From the NCBI RefSeq assembly GCF_021287135.1, contig NZ_JAJTBB010000030.1, positions 1-35,340 on the forward strand: a stretch of DNA of 35,340 bases. The letters run 5' to 3'. A program made the position numbers and the translations under genes. A model generated the notes under the pieces. It saw only the letters and a list, made by a program, of their open reading frames with translations. It searched no databases and was not told the origin of the DNA. Source of the DNA: Acidovorax sp. (GTDB taxonomy: Bacteria; Pseudomonadota; Gammaproteobacteria; Burkholderiales; Burkholderiaceae_C). This document shows positions 18,359-26,254 of this stretch, piece by piece (within the stretch, counting starts at the first letter, position 1; every line of letters starts with the position of its first letter).

Positions 18359-19174
18359 ATGGAATTCACCCAAATCTTCACCATCGCGGGCAAGGAGTTC
18401 CGCGACCGCATGCGCAACCGCTGGGTGCTGGCCGTGGCGCTGGTGTTCACCGTGTTCTCGCTGGCGATTGCCTACTTTGGCGGCGCGCAGCAGGGCACGG
18501 TGGGCTTTCGCTCCATCGAGTTCACCATTGCCAGCCTGGTCAGCCTGGTGATCTACCTGATCCCGCTGATCGCCCTGCTGCTGGGCTTTGACGCCATCGT
18601 GGGCGAACGCGAGCGCGGCTCGCTCGACCTGCTGCTGTCGCTGCCCATTACGCGGCTGGAGCTGCTGCTGGGCAAGTACCTGGGCCTGGCGGGGGCGCTC
18701 ACGCTGTCCACGCTGGCGGGCTTTGGCCTGGTGGCGGTGCTGCTGGTGCGGCAGTTCAGCGCGGCCGCGCTGTTCCACTTTGGCGGCTTCATGCTCAGCT
18801 CGGTGCTGCTGGGCCTGGCCTTCCTGAGCCTGGCGGTGCTGCTGTCGGTGCTCACGCACGAGCGCACGCGCGCCTCGGGCCTGGCCATTGCCGCCTGGTT
18901 CTTCTTCGTGCTGGTGTTCGACCTGCTGCTGCTGGGCGCCCTGGTGGCCACGGGCGGCAGCGTGGGCGGCGGGGCCATGGCCTATCTGCTGCTGCTCAAC
19001 CCGGCCGATGTGTTCCGCATCCTCAACGTGTTCTCGCTGGAAGACGTGCGCACCCTGTACGGCCTGACCAGCATCGTGCCCCCCGCCCTGGCCAAGCCAT
19101 GGCTGATGGGCGCGGTGATGGCGGGCTGGATCGTGGTGCCGCTGGGTCTGGCGGGCTGGAGATTCAAACCATGA
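18359..19174 (+). CDS. nosY: NosY, ABC transporter permease subunit
   Basis: 271 residues and six predicted membrane helices, the usual NosY size. The N-terminal amphipathic IFTIAGKEFRDRMRNRWVLA precedes helix one. The motif LLGFDAIVGERERGSLDLLL (about 73-92), typical of ABC-2 type permeases, is followed by LPITRLELLLGKYLGL. NosY forms the inner-membrane channel powered by NosF and contacts NosD. The ATG at 18359 has GGAG upstream. It overlaps nosL by four bases (ATGA), so translational coupling is likely downstream, but it is separated from nosF by the tandem repeats. Confidence 0.96.
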   Translation: MEFTQIFTIAGKEFRDRMRNRWVLAVALVFTVFSLAIAYFGGAQQGTVGFRSIEFTIASLVSLVIYLIPLIALLLGFDAIVGERERGSLDLLLSLPITRLELLLGKYLGLAGALTLSTLAGFGLVAVLLVRQFSAAALFHFGGFMLSSVLLGLAFLSLAVLLSVLTHERTRASGLAIAAWFFFVLVFDLLLLGALVATGGSVGGGAMAYLLLLNPADVFRILNVFSLEDVRTLYGLTSIVPPALAKPWLMGAVMAGWIVVPLGLAGWRFKP

Positions 19175-19755
19175 CGACCCCGACAACCCTTTACCAACCC
19201 CGGTGCGGCTGCACCACCCGCCGCCAGCTGCTGGGCTGGGCCGCCCTCGCATCGCTGGGCGCGCTCACCGGCCTGGGAAGCCTGACCGGCTGCAGCCAGG
19301 CGGACAGCGGCGCGCAGTCGCTGCAGCCCGTGGAATTTGACCGCACCACCAGCTGCGAGCTGGACGGCATGCTGTTGGCCGACTACCCCGGCCCCAAGGC
19401 GCAGGTGCGCTTTGCCGGGCAGGACAAGCCCTCGTTCTTCTGCGACACGGTGGAGCTGTTTGCCACGCTGCTGGCCGGCGAGCAGGTGCGCGCCGTGCAG
19501 GCCGTGTACGTGCAGGACATGGGCCAGGCCGACTGGGATGCGCCCAAAGGCCACTGGATCGACGCGAAGAGCGCCCTCTACGTGGTGGGCGGCAAGCGCC
19601 ACGGCTCCATGGGCCCCACCATCGGCAGCTTTGCCCAGGAGGCCGATGCGAAAAAGTTTGCCGCCGAATACGGCGGCAAGGTGCTGCGCTTTGCCGATAT
19701 CACGCCCGCCATGGTGGACCTGAGCGGCGGCGCGCAGCACGACGCACGGATGTGA
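19171..19755 (+). CDS. nosL: NosL, copper-binding lipoprotein
   Basis: 194 residues. The N-terminus combines a twin Arg (TTRRQLLGW, Arg17-Arg18) with a lipobox LTGC (Cys41), so it looks like a Tat-exported lipoprotein. The NosL domain follows: SCELDGM (Cys62, Met67) is the Cu(I)-ligand region, where the more common form has CxxCGM; then FFCDTVELFATLLAG, AVYVQDMGQADW, WIDAKSALYVVGG and an end AKKFAAEYGGKVLRF. NosL delivers Cu(I) to apo-NosZ in the periplasm. It starts within the nosY stop (ATGA) and its own stop overlaps a possible GTG start of the next nosL-like gene. Confidence 0.95.
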   Translation: MTTPTTLYQPRCGCTTRRQLLGWAALASLGALTGLGSLTGCSQADSGAQSLQPVEFDRTTSCELDGMLLADYPGPKAQVRFAGQDKPSFFCDTVELFATLLAGEQVRAVQAVYVQDMGQADWDAPKGHWIDAKSALYVVGGKRHGSMGPTIGSFAQEADAKKFAAEYGGKVLRFADITPAMVDLSGGAQHDARM

Positions 19756-20402
19756 CCGCCATGCGCGCCTGTGCCCCCGCTGCGCCCCCGCGCCGCCCCA
19801 CCCGGCGGGCGATCACCGCGCTGCTGCTGCTGGGTGGCAGCGCCGCCGTGGCGGCCTGGCGCTGGCCGCTGCGCGGTGCTGCCGGGGCGCCGGCGCCCAT
19901 GGAGGACGACGTGTGCGTGGTCGCGCCGCCCACGCCGTACAACCCTGCCTCCGGGCTCCCGCCCGAAGCGCCCCGCGAGGTGCCGGCCGATGCCCGCTGC
20001 CCGGTGTGCGGGATGTATCCCGCGCGCGCCCGCGCCTGGGCGGCGCAGGTGATCTTTGCGGGCGGGGATGCGCACTTCTTCGATTCGCCGCTGAGCCTGA
20101 TACTGTACCTGCGCGACGTGGGGCACTACACGCGCGGGCGCACGGCCGAGGCCATCGTGGCGCGCTATGTGACGGACATGGGCACGGGCGCATGGGTGCC
20201 GGCCCTGGCGGCGACGTATGTCGCCGGCTCGTCGGCGAAGGGGCCGATGCGCGCGGGTAACCTGCCCGCGTTTGCCCACCCCGCCGAAGCGGCGCGGTTT
20301 GCCCAGGCCCGGGGCGGGCGGTTGTTGCGGTGGGATGGGGTGGATGCCAGCCTGCTGCGGGCGCTGGCCCCTGTGCGGCGGCCGGCCCACGCAGAGCACT
20401 GA
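19752..20402 (+). CDS. second NosL-family protein, membrane-anchored
   Basis: 216 residues from a GTG that overlaps the nosL stop by four bases (GTGA); an ATG at 19761 would give 213. Numbering here is from that ATG. An Arg-rich start and hydrophobic helix (TRRAITALLLLGGSAAVAAW, about 14-33) lack a lipobox Cys, so this copy is probably an anchored or Tat-type membrane protein. The NosL domain has the CPVCGM motif at 80-85, then AAQVIFAGGDAHFFDSPLSL, a YVTDMGTGAW segment, and a final AARFAQARGGRLLRW. It differs strongly from the first NosL and keeps two motif Cys instead of one. Probable role: Cu(I) handling for NosZ, perhaps relay with the lipoprotein NosL (inference). Last gene of the nos series. 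Confidence 0.88.
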   Translation: MTAMRACAPAAPPRRPTRRAITALLLLGGSAAVAAWRWPLRGAAGAPAPMEDDVCVVAPPTPYNPASGLPPEAPREVPADARCPVCGMYPARARAWAAQVIFAGGDAHFFDSPLSLILYLRDVGHYTRGRTAEAIVARYVTDMGTGAWVPALAATYVAGSSAKGPMRAGNLPAFAHPAEAARFAQARGGRLLRWDGVDASLLRALAPVRRPAHAEH

Positions 20403-20433
20403 GCCGCTGCGGTTCGCGCGTGGTGCGCAGGAT

Positions 20434-20478
20434 GCTATTAAAAATATAGCTGTTTGCGCTTACTGGGCGGGCGCTAGT
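20434..20478 (+). repeat. dispersed short repeat between the nosL-like gene and rhlE
   Basis: GCTAT (20434-20438) and ATAGC (20446-20450) form a perfect A/T-loop hairpin. TGCGCTT then GGCGCTA follow as a degenerate second hairpin. It lies between two convergent genes. Confidence 0.75.
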
Positions 20479-20547
20479 GGCGTATTAGCCGCCTAAGACG
20501 CCGGATGATCCCCCGGAGGCCGCCCCCGGCTCCCGGGGCTTCTCACC

Positions 20548-22029
20548 TCACTGCGGAGGCGACTCCGGCTGCACGGCCTTGAACAGAGCCGCCACCTTGC
20601 GCTTGGGCTTGATGTTGGCCGAGATGCTGCTGCGTGCCGGCGACTTGGCGGCGGCTTCCCAGGCGGGGGCCGCAGCGGTCGGGCTGGGCTCGTAGGGCTT
20701 CTCGAAGAAGGGGTCGCGCGAGGCCACCGCCGGGCGGAAACCCCGGTGGGGTTCGCGCCCCTCACGACCTTCGCGGCCTTCACGCCCCTCGCGGGGTTCG
20801 CGCTCCCGCTCGCGGCGCGGCGCACTGGCGCTGTCGCGCCATCCACGGCTGCTGCTGTCGCCACCACGGGCCGCGCCCCGGCGGTCGTCGTCGAGCTCCA
20901 GCGTCTCCAGGTCGATCTTCTTCTTGATGAGCTTTTCAATGTCGGCCACCAGGCGGGCATCGCTGCCCGACACCAGCGTCACCGCCAGGCCCGAGGCGCC
21001 GGCCCGGCCCGTGCGGCCGATGCGGTGCACGTAGTCCTCGGCGTTGAACGGCACGTCGAAGTTGAACACGGCGGGCACATCCTTGATGTCCAGGCCGCGC
21101 GCGGCAACATCGGTGCACACCAGCAGGTCGACCTCGCCCTGCTTGAAGGCCTCCAGCGCCTTGAGGCGCTCGTCCTGGCTCTTGTCGCCGTGCAGCGCGG
21201 CCGTCTTCAGGCCTTCGCGCTCCAGGCTGCGGGCCAGGCGCGCACAGCCGAGCTTGCTGTTCACGAACACAAAGGCCTGCTTGACGCCCCGGTTGCGCAG
21301 CACCTGGTGGATGACCCGGCGCTTGTCGTCGTCCGAGGCGGAGTAGAAGCGCTGCTCCACCGTGGAGGCCGTCTCGTTGGGACGGGCCACTTCGATGGTG
21401 ATGGGGTTTTGCAGGTAGCTGCCGGCCAGGCGCTTGATCTCGGGCGAGAAGGTGGCGCTGAACAGCAGCGTGGTGCGCTGCTTGGGCAGGTAGCTCAGGA
21501 TGCGCTGCAGGTCGGGCAGGAAGCCGATGTCCAGCATGCGGTCGGCCTCGTCCAGCACCACGTACTCGACCTGGTTGAGCACCGCGTTCTTGGCTTCGAT
21601 GTGGTCGAGCAGCCGGCCGGGGGTGGCCACCAGCACCTCGACGCCTTTTTTCAGCTCCAGGGTCTGGGGCTTCATGTCCATGCCGCCGAACACGACGGTG
21701 CTGCGCAGCTTGGTGTACTTGGCGTACAGCGCGATCTGCTGCGCCACCTGGTCGGCCAGCTCGCGCGTAGGCAGCAGCACCAGAGCCCGCACAGGGTGCC
21801 GCGCGGGCGAGGTGGAGCTGTTCTCGTGCTTGAGCAGGCGCTGCAGCAGGGGCAGCGAGAACGCGGCCGTCTTGCCGGTGCCGGTCTGTGCGGCACCCAT
21901 TACGTCCTGGCCGGTGAGCACCACCGGAATGGCCTGCGCCTGGATGGGCGTCATGGACTGGTAGCCCATCTCGGCCACGGCACGCGCCAAGGGCTCTGCC
22001 AGCGATAGATTGGAAAAGGAACTTGTCAT
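20548..22029 (-). CDS. rhlE: DEAD-box ATP-dependent RNA helicase RhlE
   Basis: 493 residues. Remodels RNA, typically in ribosome maturation and mRNA decay. Helicase motifs in order: Q motif MTPIQAQAIPV (about 26-36), AQTGTGKT, PTRELADQV, TPGRLLDH, VLDEADRMLD, LFSATFSPEI, then the second RecA domain with FVNSKLGCARLARSL, HGDKSQDER, TDVAARGLDIKDV and HRIGRTGRAG. The tail (about 385-493) is a basic, disordered region with a REG repeat (EGREGREGREGRE) and ends in the RhlE-type NIKPKRKVAALFK, likely for RNA binding. The ATG at 22029 directly starts the conserved MTSSFSNLSLAEPL. It is convergent with the nos genes and functionally unrelated. Confidence 0.95.
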   Translation of the reverse strand: MTSSFSNLSLAEPLARAVAEMGYQSMTPIQAQAIPVVLTGQDVMGAAQTGTGKTAAFSLPLLQRLLKHENSSTSPARHPVRALVLLPTRELADQVAQQIALYAKYTKLRSTVVFGGMDMKPQTLELKKGVEVLVATPGRLLDHIEAKNAVLNQVEYVVLDEADRMLDIGFLPDLQRILSYLPKQRTTLLFSATFSPEIKRLAGSYLQNPITIEVARPNETASTVEQRFYSASDDDKRRVIHQVLRNRGVKQAFVFVNSKLGCARLARSLEREGLKTAALHGDKSQDERLKALEAFKQGEVDLLVCTDVAARGLDIKDVPAVFNFDVPFNAEDYVHRIGRTGRAGASGLAVTLVSGSDARLVADIEKLIKKKIDLETLELDDDRRGAARGGDSSSRGWRDSASAPRREREREPREGREGREGREGREPHRGFRPAVASRDPFFEKPYEPSPTAAAPAWEAAAKSPARSSISANIKPKRKVAALFKAVQPESPPQ

Positions 22030-22129
22030 TTAGCCCGCTATTGTCGCACCGCCGCCTTGCAAGCGTGTTTCCGGCCGGTCGGTGGCGGTGGGGGCGCCCG
22101 CACCGCTGCGCCGGCGGAGCGCAGGGATT

Positions 22130-22171
22130 GCTACTGTTTTAATAGCTTCCAGCGCTTTATCCATAAGCGCT
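22130..22171 (+). repeat. dispersed short repeat upstream of rhlE
   Basis: GCTA (22130-22133) with TAGC (22143-22146), then AGCGCTT (22151-22157) with AAGCGCT (22165-22171). Both hairpins are present. It lies between the SulP stop and the rhlE start, close to where an rhlE promoter would be. Confidence 0.75.
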
Positions 22172-22194
22172 AGAGCCTATTTTCATCAGAATTT

Positions 22195-24381
22195 CTACTC
22201 CAGCACAGCGCGCAGCTGGCGTGTGGTAGCGCTCAGACGCCTCGCCCCGATCTGGGCGAGGTTATTCATCACCGTGAGCGCCGGGCCGGGGTAGTCGCGG
22301 GCCCAGGCGTCAAAGTCCGCCCGCGACAGGCGCACCAGGTGCGCGGGACCGCGCTCGGCCCCTGCACAGGCGGTGCGGGCGGCGCCGCTCAGAAACGCCA
22401 TCTCGCCAAACGCCATGCCCGGCCCCACGGTGGCCAGGCGCAGGCCCTTCTCGGGCGGCCACTGCGTCACCAGGGCGATATGGCCGGACTTCACCACCAG
22501 CAGGTCGCGGTCGGTGTCGCCGTCCAGGAACACCAGCCCATGGGGCGGCACGGCCACGGTGCGCAGGCGCGCGATCAGCGCCTCGGCGGCGGCTTTGGGC
22601 AGCCCTTCGCCGGTCTCGCCCAGCAGGTTCCGCTCGGCGCGCGCGGGCCGCTGCTCCAGGGGGCGCTGCGCCAGGATGCCCACCTCGGCCCACTCCAGGG
22701 CCCGGTCCAGGTCGGCAAAGGCCCGCACGTGTTCCCCCGCGTGCTCGGCCGCCACCGGGTCCAGGGCCGCCACGGCGGCGGCAACGCCGCGCTGCTCCAG
22801 GTCGCGCACCAGCGCCCGCAGCTGCGCCAGGGCCGTGCTGTCCCAGCTGGGCACCCGGCTGGCGTCCAGGATCACCCAGCGGTGGCGCGGCTGCAGCAGC
22901 AGGCGCACCTGCTCTGCCAGGTGCGCCGCCACCCCGAAGGACATCACGCCCTGCAGCTCGAACACCGCCACCTGGTTCATGCGCGCCGCAATCCAGCCGT
23001 CCGAGCCCGCCCGCCGCAGGCGCCGCGAACGCAGCTCGCCGTCCAGCCGCACATGGCGCAGCACCTTGGAGGCTGACTCGTGCAGCAGCACGAAGGTGGC
23101 CACCACCAGCCCGGCCACCAGGGCGCCCACGCCGCCCGCCACCGCAAACACCAGCGCCACCAGCCAGCTCTGCGCCCAAGTCACCCGCGAGCGCCGTGCA
23201 TAGCGCAGCGACCACATCACGTGGGGCACCTGCATCAGCCCCGCCAGCACCAGCCCGCCCGCCAGGCAGGCCATGGGCACCCAATGCAGCCACCAGGCGC
23301 CGGTGAGCGCCACCCCCAGCATCACGCCAGCGTGCCAGCGCGGCGCAGCGCGCGAAGCCCCAGCCTGCGCCAGCACGATGCGCGACCGCGACGCGCTGGT
23401 GGATGCGGGGATCAGCCCCGCCAGCCCGCACAGCGCACCCACCAGGCTTTCACGGCGCAGGGCGAGGTTGGCATCGCAGCGCAGGCCGTGGTCCAGCTCC
23501 AGCTCCTGGTGGAAGACCAGGATTTCGAGGCTGTTGACCAGTGCCATGAGCAGGGCCAGCAGCACCAAATCTGCGCCGTGCCGCTGCACGAGCACCATCC
23601 ACGGGATGCCGGTCCAGTCCGGCCACAGCGGCCCGGCAAAGGTGCTCGGCGGCACCGCGGGCGTCAGCACGGCGCCTGCCGCACTGCTCCAGGTGCCCAC
23701 CAGCGCTGCGCCGGCCGCAACCACGGCCACGGCCGACAACAGCCCCGGCATGCGCGGCCAGCGCCGCCGCAGCCCCCAGGCCAGCCCCACCACGGCCAGG
23801 GCGGCCAGCGCGTGCCAGCCGGTGCGCGCGTCCCAAAGGGCGGCGGCGCCCGCCCCGAACCCGTTGCGCACCTGGCCCAGCACCATGGACAACCCCACCC
23901 CGGCCGCGAAGCCGTGGGTCACCGACACCGGCAAAAACCGGGCCATCGACGCCAGCCGCAGCACGCCCAGGAACCACTGGAACACAAAGGCCAGCGCCAC
24001 CGTCGCGCCCGCCACGGCCAGCACCTGGCGGGCTGTCAGCCCCAGCGCCCCGGCTGCACCGTGCGCCGTGGCAAGCACGGCGGCAAACAGCAGCGCCACC
24101 ACGGTGGTGGGCGCATACACCACCCCGGCGCGCGGAACCACCGCCGTCAGCACCAGCCCCGGCAGGGCCGCCGACCACAGCGCCAGCGCCGCCAGCGAGT
24201 GCTCGCCCGCCAGCGGCGCAAAGGCCAGCAGGCCCAGGCCCACCGCGTGCGGCACGGTGACGGCCACCGCCGACCACGCGGCGGTAGCGGCCGATGCGGG
24301 CGGCGCCGACGGCTGCGCGCCGCCGCGGCGCTGGACCTCAGCCGGCGGTGCGGAAAGCGGGGAGGCGGGTTGCCTGGACAA
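22195..24381 (-). CDS. SulP-family anion transporter with STAS and cyclic-nucleotide-binding domains
   Basis: 728 residues from a TTG at 24381; no ATG is available before the first membrane helix. About 10-12 hydrophobic helices occupy residues 30-430, with the SulP-type ALMALVNSLEILVFHQEL and GLIPASTSASRSRI segments. A STAS domain follows (about 465-560: VAVFELQGVMSFGVAAHLAE, VILDASRVPSWDSTAL). The C-terminal domain (about 600-720) is a cNMP-binding fold with cassette FGEMAFLSGAARTACAGA, keeping Glu and Arg at PKA-like spacing. The family moves anions such as sulfate or bicarbonate across the inner membrane; the substrate here cannot be told. Direct cyclic-nucleotide control of transport is implied by the fusion but untested. 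It lies 57 bases after the metallopeptidase gene, same strand. Confidence 0.85.
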   Translation of the reverse strand: MSRQPASPLSAPPAEVQRRGGAQPSAPPASAATAAWSAVAVTVPHAVGLGLLAFAPLAGEHSLAALALWSAALPGLVLTAVVPRAGVVYAPTTVVALLFAAVLATAHGAAGALGLTARQVLAVAGATVALAFVFQWFLGVLRLASMARFLPVSVTHGFAAGVGLSMVLGQVRNGFGAGAAALWDARTGWHALAALAVVGLAWGLRRRWPRMPGLLSAVAVVAAGAALVGTWSSAAGAVLTPAVPPSTFAGPLWPDWTGIPWMVLVQRHGADLVLLALLMALVNSLEILVFHQELELDHGLRCDANLALRRESLVGALCGLAGLIPASTSASRSRIVLAQAGASRAAPRWHAGVMLGVALTGAWWLHWVPMACLAGGLVLAGLMQVPHVMWSLRYARRSRVTWAQSWLVALVFAVAGGVGALVAGLVVATFVLLHESASKVLRHVRLDGELRSRRLRRAGSDGWIAARMNQVAVFELQGVMSFGVAAHLAEQVRLLLQPRHRWVILDASRVPSWDSTALAQLRALVRDLEQRGVAAAVAALDPVAAEHAGEHVRAFADLDRALEWAEVGILAQRPLEQRPARAERNLLGETGEGLPKAAAEALIARLRTVAVPPHGLVFLDGDTDRDLLVVKSGHIALVTQWPPEKGLRLATVGPGMAFGEMAFLSGAARTACAGAERGPAHLVRLSRADFDAWARDYPGPALTVMNNLAQIGARRLSATTRQLRAVLE

Positions 24382-24438
24382 GGGCCTGAACCAAAGGACG
24401 GAGCGCCCCGCGCCGCAAGGCCCGGGCGCCGGCGGGTG

Positions 24439-25323
24439 CTACAAGCTGCGGGTCCCGAAGGTGTCGCAGGCCTTCACGCTGCCGTTCTCCAGGCCGTTGT
24501 GGAACCAGCGCTGGCGCTGCGCGCTGGTGCCATGGGTGAAGCTCTCGGGCACCACGGCACCGCCGTTGGCGCGCTGCAGCGCGTCGTCACCGATCTTGGC
24601 GGCTGCATTCATGGCTTCCTCCACGTCGCCCTGCTCCAGGATCTGCCGCGCGTTCTGCGCATGGTGGGCCCACACGCCGGCAAAGCAATCGGCCTGCAGC
24701 TCCAGGCGCACCGACAGCTGGTTGTATTCCGCCTGGCTGACCCGGCCGCGCATCTGGTCGACCTTGCGGGTGATGCCCAGCTGGTTCTGCACATGGTGGC
24801 CCACCTCGTGGGCAATCACGTAGGCCTGCGCGAAGTCGCCTGGCGCGCCCAGGCGACTCTTCAGTGTTTCGTAGAAGCCCAGGTCGATGTACACCTTCTG
24901 GTCTGCCGGGCAGTAGAACGGCCCCATGGCCGCCTGCCCCGTCCCGCAGGCCGTGGGCGTGGCCCCGCGAAACAGCACCAGCCGCGGCTCCTGGTAGCTG
25001 CCGCCACCCTGGCGGAACACGCCTTGCCAAACGTCCTCCGTATCGGCCAGCACGGTGGAGACAAAGCGCGCCATGTTGTCGTCCGCAGGCGGGCGGTGGG
25101 CCGGCCCTTGCGTTTGCACCTGGGCCGGCTGGCCGCCGCCGCCGCTGAGCAGCCCGAGCAGGGTGAGCGGGTTGACGCCCAGCACCCAGCCCCCGATCAG
25201 CGCAATGACGATGGTGCCGATGCCGATGCTGCGCCCGCCGAAGACCGGCATGCCGCCCCCGCCGCCGCCTTCGTCCCGCCGGTCTTCCACATTGTCCGAT
25301 TCGCGATTGCCTTCCCATTTCAT
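24439..25323 (-). CDS. YpfJ-family neutral zinc metallopeptidase, membrane-anchored
   Basis: 294 residues. [20 protein letters not shown] plus a Gly run is the typical family N-terminus, followed by one membrane helix (about 34-58, [20 protein letters not shown]). The catalytic zinc site is HEVGHH (HExxH) near 177, with the third-ligand region [16 protein letters not shown] downstream. Conserved [24 protein letters not shown] and [14 protein letters not shown] place it in the putative neutral zinc metallopeptidase family; the physiological substrate is not known. The ATG at 25323 has GGAG upstream; a longer frame exists but lacks homologous sequence. It probably heads a two-gene transcript with the SulP gene. 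Confidence 0.93.
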   Translation of the reverse strand: MKWEGNRESDNVEDRRDEGGGGGGMPVFGGRSIGIGTIVIALIGGWVLGVNPLTLLGLLSGGGGQPAQVQTQGPAHRPPADDNMARFVSTVLADTEDVWQGVFRQGGGSYQEPRLVLFRGATPTACGTGQAAMGPFYCPADQKVYIDLGFYETLKSRLGAPGDFAQAYVIAHEVGHHVQNQLGITRKVDQMRGRVSQAEYNQLSVRLELQADCFAGVWAHHAQNARQILEQGDVEEAMNAAAKIGDDALQRANGGAVVPESFTHGTSAQRQRWFHNGLENGSVKACDTFGTRSL

Positions 25324-25455
25324 GCTGCTTCTCCAGTGCCGGCCCCGAGCGAGCGGCGTGGGCGCGATATTACGCGTCCCGCAGGGTCGGCCGGAGCGGT
25401 TCACGATCTCTCACAATAGGCGGCCCGGCACCCCCCGCGCCGGGCCGCCCATTTC

Positions 25456-26145
25456 ATGCCCCACGCCCCCCACACCCTCCTGCGCCCCGCCCTCTTGCCA
25501 GCCGAGCCGGTCATTTTGCTCACCGGCTTCGACCCCTTTGGCGGCGAGCAGCACAACCCCAGCCTGCTCATTGCGCAGGCCCTGGACGGGCAGCGCATCG
25601 CCGGCCACCGCGTGGTCGCGGCCCGGCTGCCCACGGTCTTTGGCGCATCGCTGCGGCAGCTGCAGGCGTTGCTCGCAGCCCACCGCCCGGCGCTCACCGT
25701 GTGCCTGGGCCAGGCCGGCGGGCGGGCGGCGCTGTCGCTGGAGCGCATCGGCATCAACCTCAACGACGCGCGCATCCCCGACAACCTGGGCCAGCAGCCC
25801 ATCGACACGGCGGTGGTGCCGGGCGGGCCGGCGGCCTACTTCAGCAACCTGCCCATCAAGGCCATGTGGCGCGCGGTGCAGCGCACGGGCGTGCCGTGCG
25901 AGGTGTCGCAGACAGCGGGCACGTTTGTCTGCAACCACGTCTTGTACGGACTGATGCACCTGCTGCATGCGCCCGGCGGCGGCCTGGAAGGCGCCCGCGG
26001 TGGCTTTGTGCACGTGCCCTGGCTGCCCGAGCAGGGCGCGCCCCACCTGCCCTTGCGGGACATGGTCCGGGGCATCCACGCGGCCCTGTGGGCGGCCGTG
26101 CTGACCCCGGCAGACATCCCGCTGTCGGCCGGCGCCACGCACTGA
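25456..26145 (+). CDS. pcp: pyroglutamyl-peptidase I (pyrrolidone-carboxylate peptidase)
   Basis: 229 residues, slightly longer than usual (about 215) because of an N-terminal extension. This cytosolic cysteine peptidase removes N-terminal pyroglutamate from peptides. The catalytic triad is visible: Glu96 (LSLERIGINL), Cys159 (QTAGTFVCNHVLYG) and His186 (GGFVHVPWLP). The N-terminal signature ILLTGFDPFGGEQHNPS is intact. It is divergent from the metallopeptidase gene across 132 bases and followed 109 bases later by a diguanylate cyclase gene. No shared role with its neighbours is apparent. Confidence 0.95.
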   Translation: MPHAPHTLLRPALLPAEPVILLTGFDPFGGEQHNPSLLIAQALDGQRIAGHRVVAARLPTVFGASLRQLQALLAAHRPALTVCLGQAGGRAALSLERIGINLNDARIPDNLGQQPIDTAVVPGGPAAYFSNLPIKAMWRAVQRTGVPCEVSQTAGTFVCNHVLYGLMHLLHAPGGGLEGARGGFVHVPWLPEQGAPHLPLRDMVRGIHAALWAAVLTPADIPLSAGATH

Positions 26146-26254
26146 AAAATTGACGGCCGGACAACAGGGGCTTGCCCGCCCCCGCCGCCCGGCATTGCAG
26201 GGTAGAGTTGACATTTGTTTGCAATATCACACCCTTTCAGCCCCTCTTCGGACC

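Noticed and set aside
17694-18551. Open frames through the nosF-nosY gap encoding PSPLAGEGRGEG-type peptides
   Set aside because: They are translations of the 207-bp repeat. The peptide repeats because the DNA does, and there is no start context or conserved fold.
26208-26254. TTGACA upstream of the diguanylate cyclase as a promoter
   Set aside because: No acceptable -10 hexamer lies 16-18 bases downstream, so a promoter call is not supported.
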